Shown here: in pieces, positions 8,277-15,536 of the stretch
How the letters are laid out: the number at the start of each line of letters is the position of its first letter
Position numbering within the stretch: the first letter of the stretch is position 1
Assembly (NCBI RefSeq): GCF_000730625.1
Contig: NZ_BBIT01000013.1
Span: forward strand, 310,001-374,000
Length of the DNA stretch: 64,000 bases
Reading direction: 5' to 3'
DNA from: Pseudomonas oryzihabitans NBRC 102199
Lineage (GTDB): Bacteria; Pseudomonadota; Gammaproteobacteria; Pseudomonadales; Pseudomonadaceae
Program-made: the position numbers and the translations under genes
Notes under the pieces: model-generated
Database searches by the model: none
Told to the model about the DNA's origin: nothing
Seen by the model: the letters and a program-made list of their open reading frames with translations, nothing else

Positions 8277-9215
8277 ATGAATCCGAGCGATCCCCTTGCC
8301 AGCCGGCTGGTGGCGCTGCTGGGCAGGCTGGCGCCCCAGGAAGGCTACAACCTCAGCCCTCTGGAGGATGTGCGCTTCCTGCGCTCGGATCGCCCGCTGA
8401 CCGGCGTACCCGTGCTCTATGATCCCGGGGTCGTCATCGTCTGCCAGGGCGGCAAGCGCGGCTACTTTGGTGACCGCGTCTATCAGTACGATGCCCAGCA
8501 CTACCTGGTGGTCTCCGTGCCCGTGCCCTTCACCATGGAGACCGATGCCAGTCCGGAGGCACCGCTGCTGGCCATCTATCTACGGCTGGATTTTCGGCTG
8601 CTCGGCGACCTGGTGCTGCAGCTAGACAGCGAACTGGGGCCGGCGCTGGAGGCGCCCCGCGGGCTCTATGCCTCGCCGATCGACGAGCCGCTGCGCGCCT
8701 CGACGCTGCGCTTTCTGGAGGTCCTGAGCGTGCCGACCGACGCCCGGCTGCTGGGGCCGGCGCTGCTGCGCGAACTCTACTATCGGATCCTCACCGGCGC
8801 CCAGGGCGGCTCGTTGCGCGCGGCCCTGGATCGCCAGGGGCGTTTCGGCCGTATCGCCCGGTCGTTGCGCACCCTGCACGCCCGCTATGCCGAGCGGCTG
8901 AACGTCGCCGCGCTGGCGCAGGAAGCGCGCATGAGTCAGCCCAGCTTCCACCGGCACTTCCGCGACATTACCGGCACCACGCCCATGCAGTATCTGAAGT
9001 CGACCCGTCTGCACCAGGCGCGGCTGTTGATGCTGCGCGACGCCCTCCCGGCGGCGAACGCGGCCTTTGCCGTAGGCTACGAGAGCGCCTCCCAGTTCAG
9101 CCGCGAATTCAAGCGGCTGTTCGGCCGGACCCCGCTGGCGGAGATCGACTGGATGAAGGCCACCTATGCGCTGCCGGCACCGCCGGCGACGGCGGTCTAT
9201 GTCGCTTCCCACTAG
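8277..9215 (+). CDS. AraC-family transcriptional regulator (AraC_N type)
   Basis: The 312-residue protein has an N-terminal cupin-like sensory region typical of the AraC_N group (residues about 20-190, including the conserved YDPGVVIVCQGGK and the LVVSVPVPF stretch) and a C-terminal pair of helix-turn-helix units (about 205-300) with the family signature MSQPSFHRHFRD and AVGYESASQFSREFKRLFG. Such regulators generally respond to a small molecule and activate neighbouring oxidoreductase genes. The start has GGAGG eight bases upstream. It lies directly behind the SDR gene in the same direction, the usual arrangement for this SDR/AraC pair. The inducer is unknown. Confidence 0.93.
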   Translation: MNPSDPLASRLVALLGRLAPQEGYNLSPLEDVRFLRSDRPLTGVPVLYDPGVVIVCQGGKRGYFGDRVYQYDAQHYLVVSVPVPFTMETDASPEAPLLAIYLRLDFRLLGDLVLQLDSELGPALEAPRGLYASPIDEPLRASTLRFLEVLSVPTDARLLGPALLRELYYRILTGAQGGSLRAALDRQGRFGRIARSLRTLHARYAERLNVAALAQEARMSQPSFHRHFRDITGTTPMQYLKSTRLHQARLLMLRDALPAANAAFAVGYESASQFSREFKRLFGRTPLAEIDWMKATYALPAPPATAVYVASH

Positions 9216-9327
9216 GGCTGTCCGTCCGAAAAGCCCGGGCGACGCCGCTGCGCCGGAACCAAGCGGCCGCCGCCCCCGGTCTGAATGCAGACGGGCACTG
9301 CCTGCCCGCCCAACCGGAGCGCCCCCC

Positions 9328-9756
9328 ATGGCCGACAAGACCCTGCACGACCTTTCCAAAGCGATGCGCGATCTGGATTTCTGCATGCTGACCACCGGCA
9401 CCGGGCGCCTGACCAGCCGGCCGATGAGCAACAACGGCGACGTCGAATACGACGGGGACTCCTGGTTCTATGCCTACGAGGACTCGGCCAAGATCCGGGA
9501 CATCGAGCAGGATCCGGCGGTGGGACTGAGCTTCAGCGAAGGCAAGAGCCTGCTCGGCAAGCCCGGCATCTTCATCGGCATCGAAGGGCACGCCGAGCTT
9601 ATCCGCGACAAGGCGCAATTCGAGGCGCACTGGACCAAGAGTCTGGACCGCTGGTTTCCCCAGGGCACCGACACGCCCGGCATGATCCTCATCAAGGTGC
9701 ATGCCGAGCGCATCCGTTACTGGGATGGGGAGGAAGAGGGCGAGCTGCGCCCCTAG
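9328..9756 (+). CDS. Pyridoxamine 5'-phosphate oxidase-like (general stress protein 26 type) flavoprotein
   Basis: The 142-residue protein looks like the PNPOx-like split-barrel group related to general stress protein 26, which binds FMN or related cofactors. Recognisable segments are FCMLTTGTGRLTSRPM (residues about 18-33), DGDSWFYAYEDSAKIRDI and VGLSFSEGK. The frame is open from 9166, but the preceding 54 residues are Arg/Pro-rich; the ATG at 9328 has CGGAGC upstream and starts the domain. The stop codon TAG coincides with the outer edge of the inverted-repeat element that follows, so the element may have redefined the gene's end. The exact reaction is unknown. Confidence 0.85.
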   Translation: MADKTLHDLSKAMRDLDFCMLTTGTGRLTSRPMSNNGDVEYDGDSWFYAYEDSAKIRDIEQDPAVGLSFSEGKSLLGKPGIFIGIEGHAELIRDKAQFEAHWTKSLDRWFPQGTDTPGMILIKVHAERIRYWDGEEEGELRP

Positions 9757-9929
9757 GCTTTGTCTGAAAGGTGCCTGCACTCGGTCATGCTGCGTTAAAA
9801 ATCTGCTGGAATGCCAGCCCAGTCGGAATGCTCATTTACCATTCGTAAACTCGAGCGCGAGTCCGACCCGCTTCCTCACAGATTTTTGCCTTGCCTGACC
9901 TTCGTTCGACGACCTTTCAAACAAGCCTA
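9754..9929 (-). repeat. Intergenic terminal-inverted-repeat element, copy A
   Basis: About 176 bp fill the whole gap between the PNPOx-like gene and the convergent deaminase gene. The ends are imperfect inverted repeats (TAGGCTTTGTCTGAAAGGT at the left; the right end reads TAGGCTTGTTTGAAAGGT on the other strand). The core, with GGAATGCTCATTTACC and a GTTTAC/GTAAAT mini-dyad, matches in inverted orientation the core of the copies at 51720 and 53387. It has no coding capacity. This is a MITE-like, non-autonomous repeat. Confidence 0.75.
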
Positions 9930-11135
9930 AAAGCAGGTGGCGAAGGTCTCCACCACCTGCAGTCCTTCGTCGACGATGCAGCCCTGGCGCCACTTGTCGA
10001 AGGTCAGGCAAGGGTGGGAGGTGCCCAGGGCGATGAGGTCGCCGATGGCCAGCGCGGTCCCCGGGGCGACGACCATGAAGGCGTGCTGGTCCATGATGGC
10101 CGTGACCGTGCAGCCGCTGACGTCGACCGCCTCGGCAGCAGTCTGGCCGGGCCGGTAGCGGCGCAGCGGCAGCGGCAGGCCGGCATCGTGGGCGATGTCG
10201 CGCTTGCCCAGGGCCAGGATGGCGAAACCGGGTTCGGGCAGGGATTGCACGTGAGCCCAGACCTCCAGCGCCGGTTGCAGGCCCTCGTTCAGACCGGTGC
10301 GGGCCAGGACGCCACGCTGGGCATCGCGATAGATCCCGTGGTCATGGACCACATAGCTGCCGGGCCGCATGACGGCGAGAAAGCGCTCGCGCACTTCCAG
10401 CTGGTCGAAGGCGGCGGCGATCAGGTCATACCAGGCCGAACCCGAGGCGGTGACGATGGGTCGGTCGAGGGCGAAGGCGCCCTGGCCGCGCAGTTCCTCC
10501 GCCAAGCGCACCAGGGAATCGGCGAAGGCGCGGATGTCGGTGGCCGCCTCGGCGCCGTGGATCACCCCCTCGTAACCTTCGATGCCGGTCAGGCGTAGCG
10601 CCGGTTGCCCGGCGATGGTCCGGGCCAGTTCTCGTACCTCGGCTTCGCTGCGGCAACCACAACGGCCGCCCGGTACGCCGTACTCGATCATCACCTGCAG
10701 CGCCAGCCCCCGTGCGCCAAAGAAGGCGCCCAGGGCGGTCACCTGGTCGGGATGATCCACCAGGCAATGGAAGTCGAAGTCCGGATCGGCGGCGAGCAAC
10801 TCGGCGATCAGCGCCATGTTCGGTGCGCCCACCAGCTGGTTGGCCATCAGCACCCGGCGCACGCCGTGGGCCTGGGCGGCGCGGGTCTGCACCGCGGTGG
10901 CCAGGGTCATGCCCCAGGCACCCGCGGCCAGCTGCCGCTGGAACAGCGCCGGCGCCATGCTGGTCTTGCCATGGGGCGCGAGTTCGGCGCCGCGGTCGCT
11001 GGCGAAGGCCTGCATCCAGCCGATGTTGTGATCGAGTGCGTCCTGGTGGATGACCAGGGCGGGCAGGGCGATGTCGCTGAGCAGGTTGGCGCCAGGACTG
11101 GCGGCGCCTTTCTCGGGGGCGATGAGGATGGTCAT
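9927..11135 (-). CDS. PLP-dependent amino acid deaminase / D-serine dehydratase-like protein (DSD1/D-threonine aldolase fold)
   Basis: The 402-residue protein belongs to the alanine-racemase-barrel group that includes DSD1 and D-threonine aldolase. APHGKTSMAP near the N-terminus supplies the PLP-binding lysine (K57). The C-terminal domain keeps candidate metal ligands in DQHAF and GTSHPC. DSD1 enzymes turn D-serine into pyruvate and ammonia through an aminoacrylate intermediate, with a divalent metal. The frame is open to 11585, but the ATG at 11135 overlaps the IclR stop codon (ATGA) and begins the normal N-terminus. It is the last gene of the putative N-acyl-D-amino-acid operon. D-threonine or another beta-hydroxy D-amino acid are alternative substrates. 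Confidence 0.88.
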   Translation of the reverse strand: MTILIAPEKGAASPGANLLSDIALPALVIHQDALDHNIGWMQAFASDRGAELAPHGKTSMAPALFQRQLAAGAWGMTLATAVQTRAAQAHGVRRVLMANQLVGAPNMALIAELLAADPDFDFHCLVDHPDQVTALGAFFGARGLALQVMIEYGVPGGRCGCRSEAEVRELARTIAGQPALRLTGIEGYEGVIHGAEAATDIRAFADSLVRLAEELRGQGAFALDRPIVTASGSAWYDLIAAAFDQLEVRERFLAVMRPGSYVVHDHGIYRDAQRGVLARTGLNEGLQPALEVWAHVQSLPEPGFAILALGKRDIAHDAGLPLPLRRYRPGQTAAEAVDVSGCTVTAIMDQHAFMVVAPGTALAIGDLIALGTSHPCLTFDKWRQGCIVDEGLQVVETFATCF

Positions 11136-11905
11136 GGATTCTCCTGGCCGCCCAGGCGCTGGGACAGGCGGCGGGCGCTGTCGACCAGCACCTGGCGGTA
11201 CTCGGCATGGTGGGCCTGGGCGTCGGCGCGGGGCGCTACGATGCACAGGGTGGCGATGCTCAGGCCGCTGGCGTCCTGCACCGGGGCGGCGAAGCAGTGG
11301 GTGTAGGTGTCGGCGATGCTGTCGAAGGAAAAGAAGCCTTCGGCGCAGGCGCTGCGGATCTCGGCGATAAAGGTCGTCGGGGCCAGACGGCTGCCGTCGG
11401 GCAGGATGAAGTCGTCCGGATCGATCAGGGCGAGGATCTCGGCATCGCTCAGATGACCGAGCAGCAGTCGCCCGGACGCGGTCCAGGGAATGGGCGCGTC
11501 CTCGCCGACATTGGACGAGATGCGAAAGGCGCGGGCGCCTTCCTTCATCAGCGAGACGGTGTACTTGCGGCCGTTGAGCTGGCACAGCTGGGCGGTCTCG
11601 CGGGTCTGGGCGACGATGTCGTCCAGCAGCAGCCCGGCCTCGCGGGCCAGATCGAAGTGGCGCAGGTGCGCCTGGCCGAGAAAGTACAGCTCGCGGCCCA
11701 GGTAGACCTGGCCGTCGCGGCCCACGGCATCGAGCATGTGTCGCTCCAGCAGCAGGCCGACCAGGTCGTAGACGGTGGACTTGGGAATGCCCAGGCCCGC
11801 GGCGATCTCGTTGGGGCGCAGCGGCCGACCTACCCGCTTGAGGTGATCGAGGATGTCGAAGGCGCGGTCCAGGCCGCGGGCTCGTTGGCGGGTAGGTTCG
11901 GTCAT
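11132..11905 (-). CDS. IclR-family transcriptional regulator
   Basis: The 257-residue protein has an N-terminal winged helix-turn-helix (residues about 10-70, with LGIPKSTVYDLVGLL as the recognition part) and a GAF-like effector-binding domain (about 85-250). The closing FAAPVQDASGLSIATLCI stretch is typical of IclR. IclR proteins usually regulate catabolic operons as dimers that respond to a pathway metabolite. It lies inside the operon, between ridA and the deaminase gene, and overlaps the latter by four bases, so it probably controls this operon. A palindromic site at 15342-15377 is a candidate operator. The effector is unknown; an acylated or free D-amino acid is a reasonable guess. Confidence 0.92.
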   Translation of the reverse strand: MTEPTRQRARGLDRAFDILDHLKRVGRPLRPNEIAAGLGIPKSTVYDLVGLLLERHMLDAVGRDGQVYLGRELYFLGQAHLRHFDLAREAGLLLDDIVAQTRETAQLCQLNGRKYTVSLMKEGARAFRISSNVGEDAPIPWTASGRLLLGHLSDAEILALIDPDDFILPDGSRLAPTTFIAEIRSACAEGFFSFDSIADTYTHCFAAPVQDASGLSIATLCIVAPRADAQAHHAEYRQVLVDSARRLSQRLGGQENP

Positions 11906-11919
11906 CTGGGTGGTTTGTC

Positions 11920-12306
11920 TCAGGCCTTGGGTTTGTAGGCGATGCAGTCGATCTCGACCTTGCAGTCCACCATCATGGAGGACTGCACGCAGGCGCGCGC
12001 CGGGGCGTGGCCGGCGAAGTACTCGGCGAACACCTTGTTGAAGCTCCAGAAATCGCGCGGATCGTCCAGCCAGACGCCGGCACGCACCACGTGCTCCAGA
12101 CCGTAGCCGGCTTCGTGCAGGATGGCGATCAGATTCTGCATGGTCTTGTGGGTCTGGGCGACGATGCCGCCGTCGATGATCTCGCCATTCTCCATGGCCA
12201 CCTGGCCGGAGACGTGCAGCCAGCCATCGGCTTCCACCGCACGGGCGAAGGGCAGGGGTTGGCCGCCTGCGCCGCGTTCGCCGGCGCCGTATCGGGTGAT
12301 GCTCAT
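11920..12306 (-). CDS. RidA (YjgF/YER057c/UK114) family enamine/imine deaminase
   Basis: The 128-residue protein matches the Rid family in length and pattern: VSGQVAMENGEI near residue 33, TMQNLIAILHEAGYGLEHVV at 55-74, and the conserved active-site arginine in APARACVQSS (R104), followed by the closing VEIDCIAY. RidA proteins hydrolyse reactive enamines or imines such as 2-aminoacrylate that PLP dehydratases release. The neighbouring PLP deaminase is a likely source of exactly such an intermediate, which explains the placement. It lies 14 bases upstream of the IclR gene and 28 bases downstream of the ABC ATPase gene in the same strand. It might belong to a Rid subgroup other than archetypal RidA. 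Confidence 0.93.
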   Translation of the reverse strand: MSITRYGAGERGAGGQPLPFARAVEADGWLHVSGQVAMENGEIIDGGIVAQTHKTMQNLIAILHEAGYGLEHVVRAGVWLDDPRDFWSFNKVFAEYFAGHAPARACVQSSMMVDCKVEIDCIAYKPKA

Positions 12307-12334
12307 AAGGATGCTCCTGTAGCGGGGGAAGGAA

Positions 12335-13111
12335 TCAGAAGGAGGTCCGGCCGAGAAATTCGGCGAGACGGGTGGAACGGGGGCGCTCGAAGAGTTCGCG
12401 GGGCGGGCCCTGCTCCTCGATGCGGCCCTGGCTCATGAAGACGATGCGATCGGACACCTCGTAGGCGAATCTCATCTCGTGGGTCACCAGCAGCATGGTC
12501 ATGCCGTCCTGGGCCAGGTCCTTGATCACCGCCAGCACCTCGCCGACCAGCTCCGGGTCCAGCGCCGAGGTGGGTTCGTCGAACAGCATCAGGCTGGGAT
12601 TCATGGCGATGGCGCGGGCGATGGCCACCCGCTGCTGCTGACCGCCGGAGAGTTGGCCGGGATGATGGTCGCGTCTTTCGATCAGGCCGACCCGGCGCAG
12701 CCACTGTTCACCCAGGGCGATGGCTTCGTCCTTGCCCATCTTCTTGACCTTGCGCAGGCCGAGGGTGACGTTTTCCAGGGCGGTGAGGTGGGGAAACAGA
12801 TTGAACTGCTGGAAGGCCATGCCGGTGAGCGAGCGCTGGCGGGCGATCTCGCGCTCCGGCAGGCGCTGGCGGCGACCGCCTTCCTCGCGGTAGCCGATGG
12901 CCTCGCCGGCCAGCTGGATGCTGCCGCCCTGGAAGTCTTCCAGCAGGTTGACGCAGCGCAGCAGGGTGGTCTTGCCCGAGCCGCTGGAGCCGATCAGGGT
13001 GACCACGTCACCGCGGTCCAGGGACAGGTCGATGCCCTTGAGCACCTCGGTGGCGCCGAAACTCTTGTGCAGGCCGTTGATGCTCAACAGCGGGGCGTTG
13101 GCGTCGGTCAT
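12335..13111 (-). CDS. Polar amino acid ABC transporter, ATP-binding protein
   Basis: The 258-residue ATPase shows Walker [10 protein letters not shown] (about residue 41), the Q-loop [17 protein letters not shown], the signature LSGGQQQR, Walker [15 protein letters not shown] and the switch histidine in LLVTHEM. It resembles the GlnQ/HisP-type subunits of polar amino acid importers, which work as a dimer on the cytoplasmic face. The ATG at 13111 overlaps the permease stop codon by four bases (ATGA), so translation is coupled; the longer open frame up to 13738 is out of frame with the permease and not coding. Together with the two permeases and the binding protein it forms one complete importer. 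Confidence 0.96.
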   Translation of the reverse strand: MTDANAPLLSINGLHKSFGATEVLKGIDLSLDRGDVVTLIGSSGSGKTTLLRCVNLLEDFQGGSIQLAGEAIGYREEGGRRQRLPEREIARQRSLTGMAFQQFNLFPHLTALENVTLGLRKVKKMGKDEAIALGEQWLRRVGLIERRDHHPGQLSGGQQQRVAIARAIAMNPSLMLFDEPTSALDPELVGEVLAVIKDLAQDGMTMLLVTHEMRFAYEVSDRIVFMSQGRIEEQGPPRELFERPRSTRLAEFLGRTSF

Positions 13112-13770
13112 GGCAGGGTCACCCGTTTTTCCAGATAGCGGCCGAGCCGCTCGATGGCGAAGTTGATGAGAAAGAACAGCAGCCCGGCGAACAGATAGAA
13201 CTGCAGGGTCATGAAGGTGCGGGCGATGACCTGCTGGCTGCTCAGCAGCAACTCGGCCACGCCGATCACCGAGAGCAGGGTGGAGGCCTTGACGATCTCG
13301 GTGGAGGCATTGACCCAGGTGGGCAGGATCTGGCGCAGCGCCTGGGGCAGCAGCACCTCCTTGAGACTCTGGGCGAAGGTCAGGCCGATGGCCTTGGCCG
13401 CCTCGTGCTGGCCGCGGGGGATGGCCTGCAGGGCGCCGCGGACGATCTCCGTCACGTGGGAGCCGCAGAACAGCAGCAGCGCCGCGGTGCCGGCCTGGAA
13501 GGGCGTGGGCCGCAGACCCAGCGCCGGCGCCATGTAGTAGCAGGCCAGCACCAGCACGAACACCGGGGTGCCGCGGATCAGGTCGGCATAGAGGCGAAAG
13601 GGCAGGCGCAGCGGCCAGCGGCCATAGGTCAGCGCCAGGCCGCCGAGGGTGCCGAGCAGGGTGCCGCCGAGCACCGCCAGTACCGAGCAGGCCAGGGTGG
13701 TGGCGAACCCGGCGGCCAGGGTCTGGCGCGCGTTCCACAATTCCAGGAACCAGGAGGGGGCTTCGTACAC
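13108..13770 (-). CDS. Amino acid ABC transporter permease (second)
   Basis: The 220-residue protein is a HisM/GlnP-type permease with about five membrane helices. The cytoplasmic EAA loop is visible as [24 protein letters not shown] near residue 140 (EAA...G...LP), which docks on the ATPase. [19 protein letters not shown] sequence (residues about 65-78) is a family hallmark. It overlaps the ATPase gene by four bases and lies 10 bases below the other permease gene. Two different permeases point to a heterodimeric channel, as in many polar amino acid importers. Confidence 0.95.
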   Translation of the reverse strand: MYEAPSWFLELWNARQTLAAGFATTLACSVLAVLGGTLLGTLGGLALTYGRWPLRLPFRLYADLIRGTPVFVLVLACYYMAPALGLRPTPFQAGTAALLLFCGSHVTEIVRGALQAIPRGQHEAAKAIGLTFAQSLKEVLLPQALRQILPTWVNASTEIVKASTLLSVIGVAELLLSSQQVIARTFMTLQFYLFAGLLFFLINFAIERLGRYLEKRVTLP

Positions 13771-13780
13771 GATCGGGCTC

Positions 13781-14443
13781 CTAGCGGGTCAGGCTCAGGC
13801 GTCGCTCCAGCTGGCGCAGCAGCAGGGCGATGACGTAGCAGGTGAGGATGTAGAGGGCGCTGGTCACCAGCCAGGTCTCGATGACCCGGTAGCTTTCCAG
13901 GTTGATCTTGCGCGCCTGGTAGGTCAGCTCCGGCACGGCAATGGCCGCCGCCAGGGAGGTGTCCTTGAACAGCGAGATGAAGCTGTTGGAAAGCGACGGC
14001 AGCACGTTGCGCAGCATCACCGGAATGATGACGTAGGCCTTGATCTGCCACTCGCGCAGGCCGATGGCCAGGCCCGCCTCGCGCTGGCCCTTGGGAATGG
14101 CCATGAGCCCGCCGCGAAACACTTCGGCCAGGTAGGCCCCGGCATAGAGCGCCAGGGTGATGAGAAAGGAGCTGAGCTTGTCCAGGCGGATGCCGACGCT
14201 GGGCAGGGCGAAGTACAGCAGCAGGATCAGCACCAGGATCGGGGTGTTGCGCACCAGGGTGACATAGCCCCCCGCCAGCCAGCGCAGCGCCCGCACTGGC
14301 GAGAGCAGGGCGAAGGCGGTGGCCAGGCCGATCAGGCAGCCGATGGCGATGCCCACCAGCGCCAGCTGCAAGCCGAGGGCGAGCCCGGCCAGCAAATGGT
14401 CCAGGTTCTGCCACACGGGGGCGAAGTTGAGGGTGTAGTTCAT
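13781..14443 (-). CDS. Amino acid ABC transporter permease (first)
   Basis: The 220-residue permease has the same architecture as its neighbour, with helices at about residues 18-40, 55-80, 90-110, 150-175 and 190-212. The conserved motifs are TLVRNTPILVLILLLYF and an EAA loop REAGLAIGLREWQIKAYVIIP. It sits directly upstream of the second permease gene and 48 bases downstream of the binding protein gene. The partner permease is only moderately similar, so this looks like an old duplication rather than a recent one. The substrate class is amino acid or amino acid derivative, judged from the family. Confidence 0.95.
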   Translation of the reverse strand: MNYTLNFAPVWQNLDHLLAGLALGLQLALVGIAIGCLIGLATAFALLSPVRALRWLAGGYVTLVRNTPILVLILLLYFALPSVGIRLDKLSSFLITLALYAGAYLAEVFRGGLMAIPKGQREAGLAIGLREWQIKAYVIIPVMLRNVLPSLSNSFISLFKDTSLAAAIAVPELTYQARKINLESYRVIETWLVTSALYILTCYVIALLLRQLERRLSLTR

Positions 14444-14491
14444 GCTCGACGTCTACCTAGAGGGCGCGGACGAGCCGCGCCGGGGCCAGGA

Positions 14492-15328
14492 TCACTTGAA
14501 CTCGACGGGGAAGCCGATCGCCGGGGAGGGCAGCTCGACGCCGAACCACTTCTTGAAGGACGCCTGATAGGTGGGGAATTCCACACCGGTCATGGCCTCG
14601 TGCAGGGCGGTGTTGACGAAGTTCAGCCAGTCCTGGTCGCCGCGCTTGACCGCGCAGGCGTAGGTCTGGGGACTCCAGGCGTAGTCGGGCGAGCGGTAGC
14701 GGCCGGGATTCTGGGTCATCAGGTACTTGACCGAGGACTGGTCGGTGGCCACGGCGTCGGCGCGGCCGGTGCCCAGGGCCTGGTAGAGCAGGTCGACGCT
14801 GTCGTACTGGTCGACCTTGGCGCCGGGCAGCGCCTGGTGCACCAGTTCCTCGGCATAGACGTTCTGCAGCACGGCCACGGTCAGGTCGCCCTTGGCCGCC
14901 TTGAGGTCGTCGATCTGCTGGTAGCGGCTGTTGGCCGGCAGGAGCAGGGCCACGCCTTCGCGGTAGTAGGGCAGGGTGAAGGCCACCTGCTGGGCGCGGC
15001 TGGCGGTCACGGTGATGAACTGGCAGCTGATGTCGACCTTGTCGGTGAGCAGGTTGGGGATGCGCGCATCCGAGCCCTGGACGACGAATTCGACCTTTTC
15101 CGGATCGTTGAACAGGCCCTTGGCGATGACCTTGGAGATATCGATATCGAAGCCTTGCAACTTGCCGTCGGCGCCCTGGAAGTGCCACGGCGCATTGGTG
15201 CTGCCGGTGCCCACGACCAGATGGCCGCGCTTGAGCACGTCATCCAGCTTGGCCGCCTGGGCGCCGGTCATGGCGACCAGGCCGACCAGCAGCGCCAGCG
15301 TTTTCCACCCCTTCGTCTTGCCTGTCAT
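14492..15328 (-). CDS. Periplasmic amino acid-binding protein of the ABC importer
   Basis: The 278-residue protein begins with a Sec signal peptide (basic MTGKTKGWK, hydrophobic core, cleavage after AQA near residue 25). The rest is a type-II solute-binding fold of the SBP_bac_3 family: LVVGTGSTNAPWHF, GFDIDISKVIAKGL, and the DISCQFITVTASRAQQVAFTLPYY signature. It delivers ligand to the two permeases. The residues that would bind an alpha-carboxylate and amine are in place generally, but ligand identity, free or N-acyl D-amino acid, cannot be read. It is the first gene of the transporter set and follows a 208-base gap with a possible operator. Confidence 0.95.
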   Translation of the reverse strand: MTGKTKGWKTLALLVGLVAMTGAQAAKLDDVLKRGHLVVGTGSTNAPWHFQGADGKLQGFDIDISKVIAKGLFNDPEKVEFVVQGSDARIPNLLTDKVDISCQFITVTASRAQQVAFTLPYYREGVALLLPANSRYQQIDDLKAAKGDLTVAVLQNVYAEELVHQALPGAKVDQYDSVDLLYQALGTGRADAVATDQSSVKYLMTQNPGRYRSPDYAWSPQTYACAVKRGDQDWLNFVNTALHEAMTGVEFPTYQASFKKWFGVELPSPAIGFPVEFK

Positions 15329-15341
15329 CGCATGTCTCCTT

Positions 15342-15377
15342 TTCCGTTATAGCGGAAGTATGTTCGTAACAACGGAA
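15342..15377. promoter_or_regulatory. Candidate operator with three TTCCG/CGGAA half-sites
   Basis: TTCCG (15342), CGGAA (15353-15357) and a second inverted half-site AACGGAA (15371-15377) lie 14 to 49 bases upstream of the binding-protein start codon. The first two form a compact palindrome with a six-base spacer, a size typical of IclR-family sites. No experimental match is known to me; the link to the operon's IclR protein is inference from position. Confidence 0.4.
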
Positions 15378-15536
15378 TAGATTGCAGCGACTGTGCCAGC
15401 TATTCGCATGACGTTGCAAATCAAGGGCTTGGCACGGGGGACAGGCAGCCGAAGGGGTTCCCGGTGCGCCAAGGGGCACCGGGAGGTGGCGGAAGGTAAC
15501 GGGGATGCACCAGCTGGAGGCGTTACCTGGTAGCGC

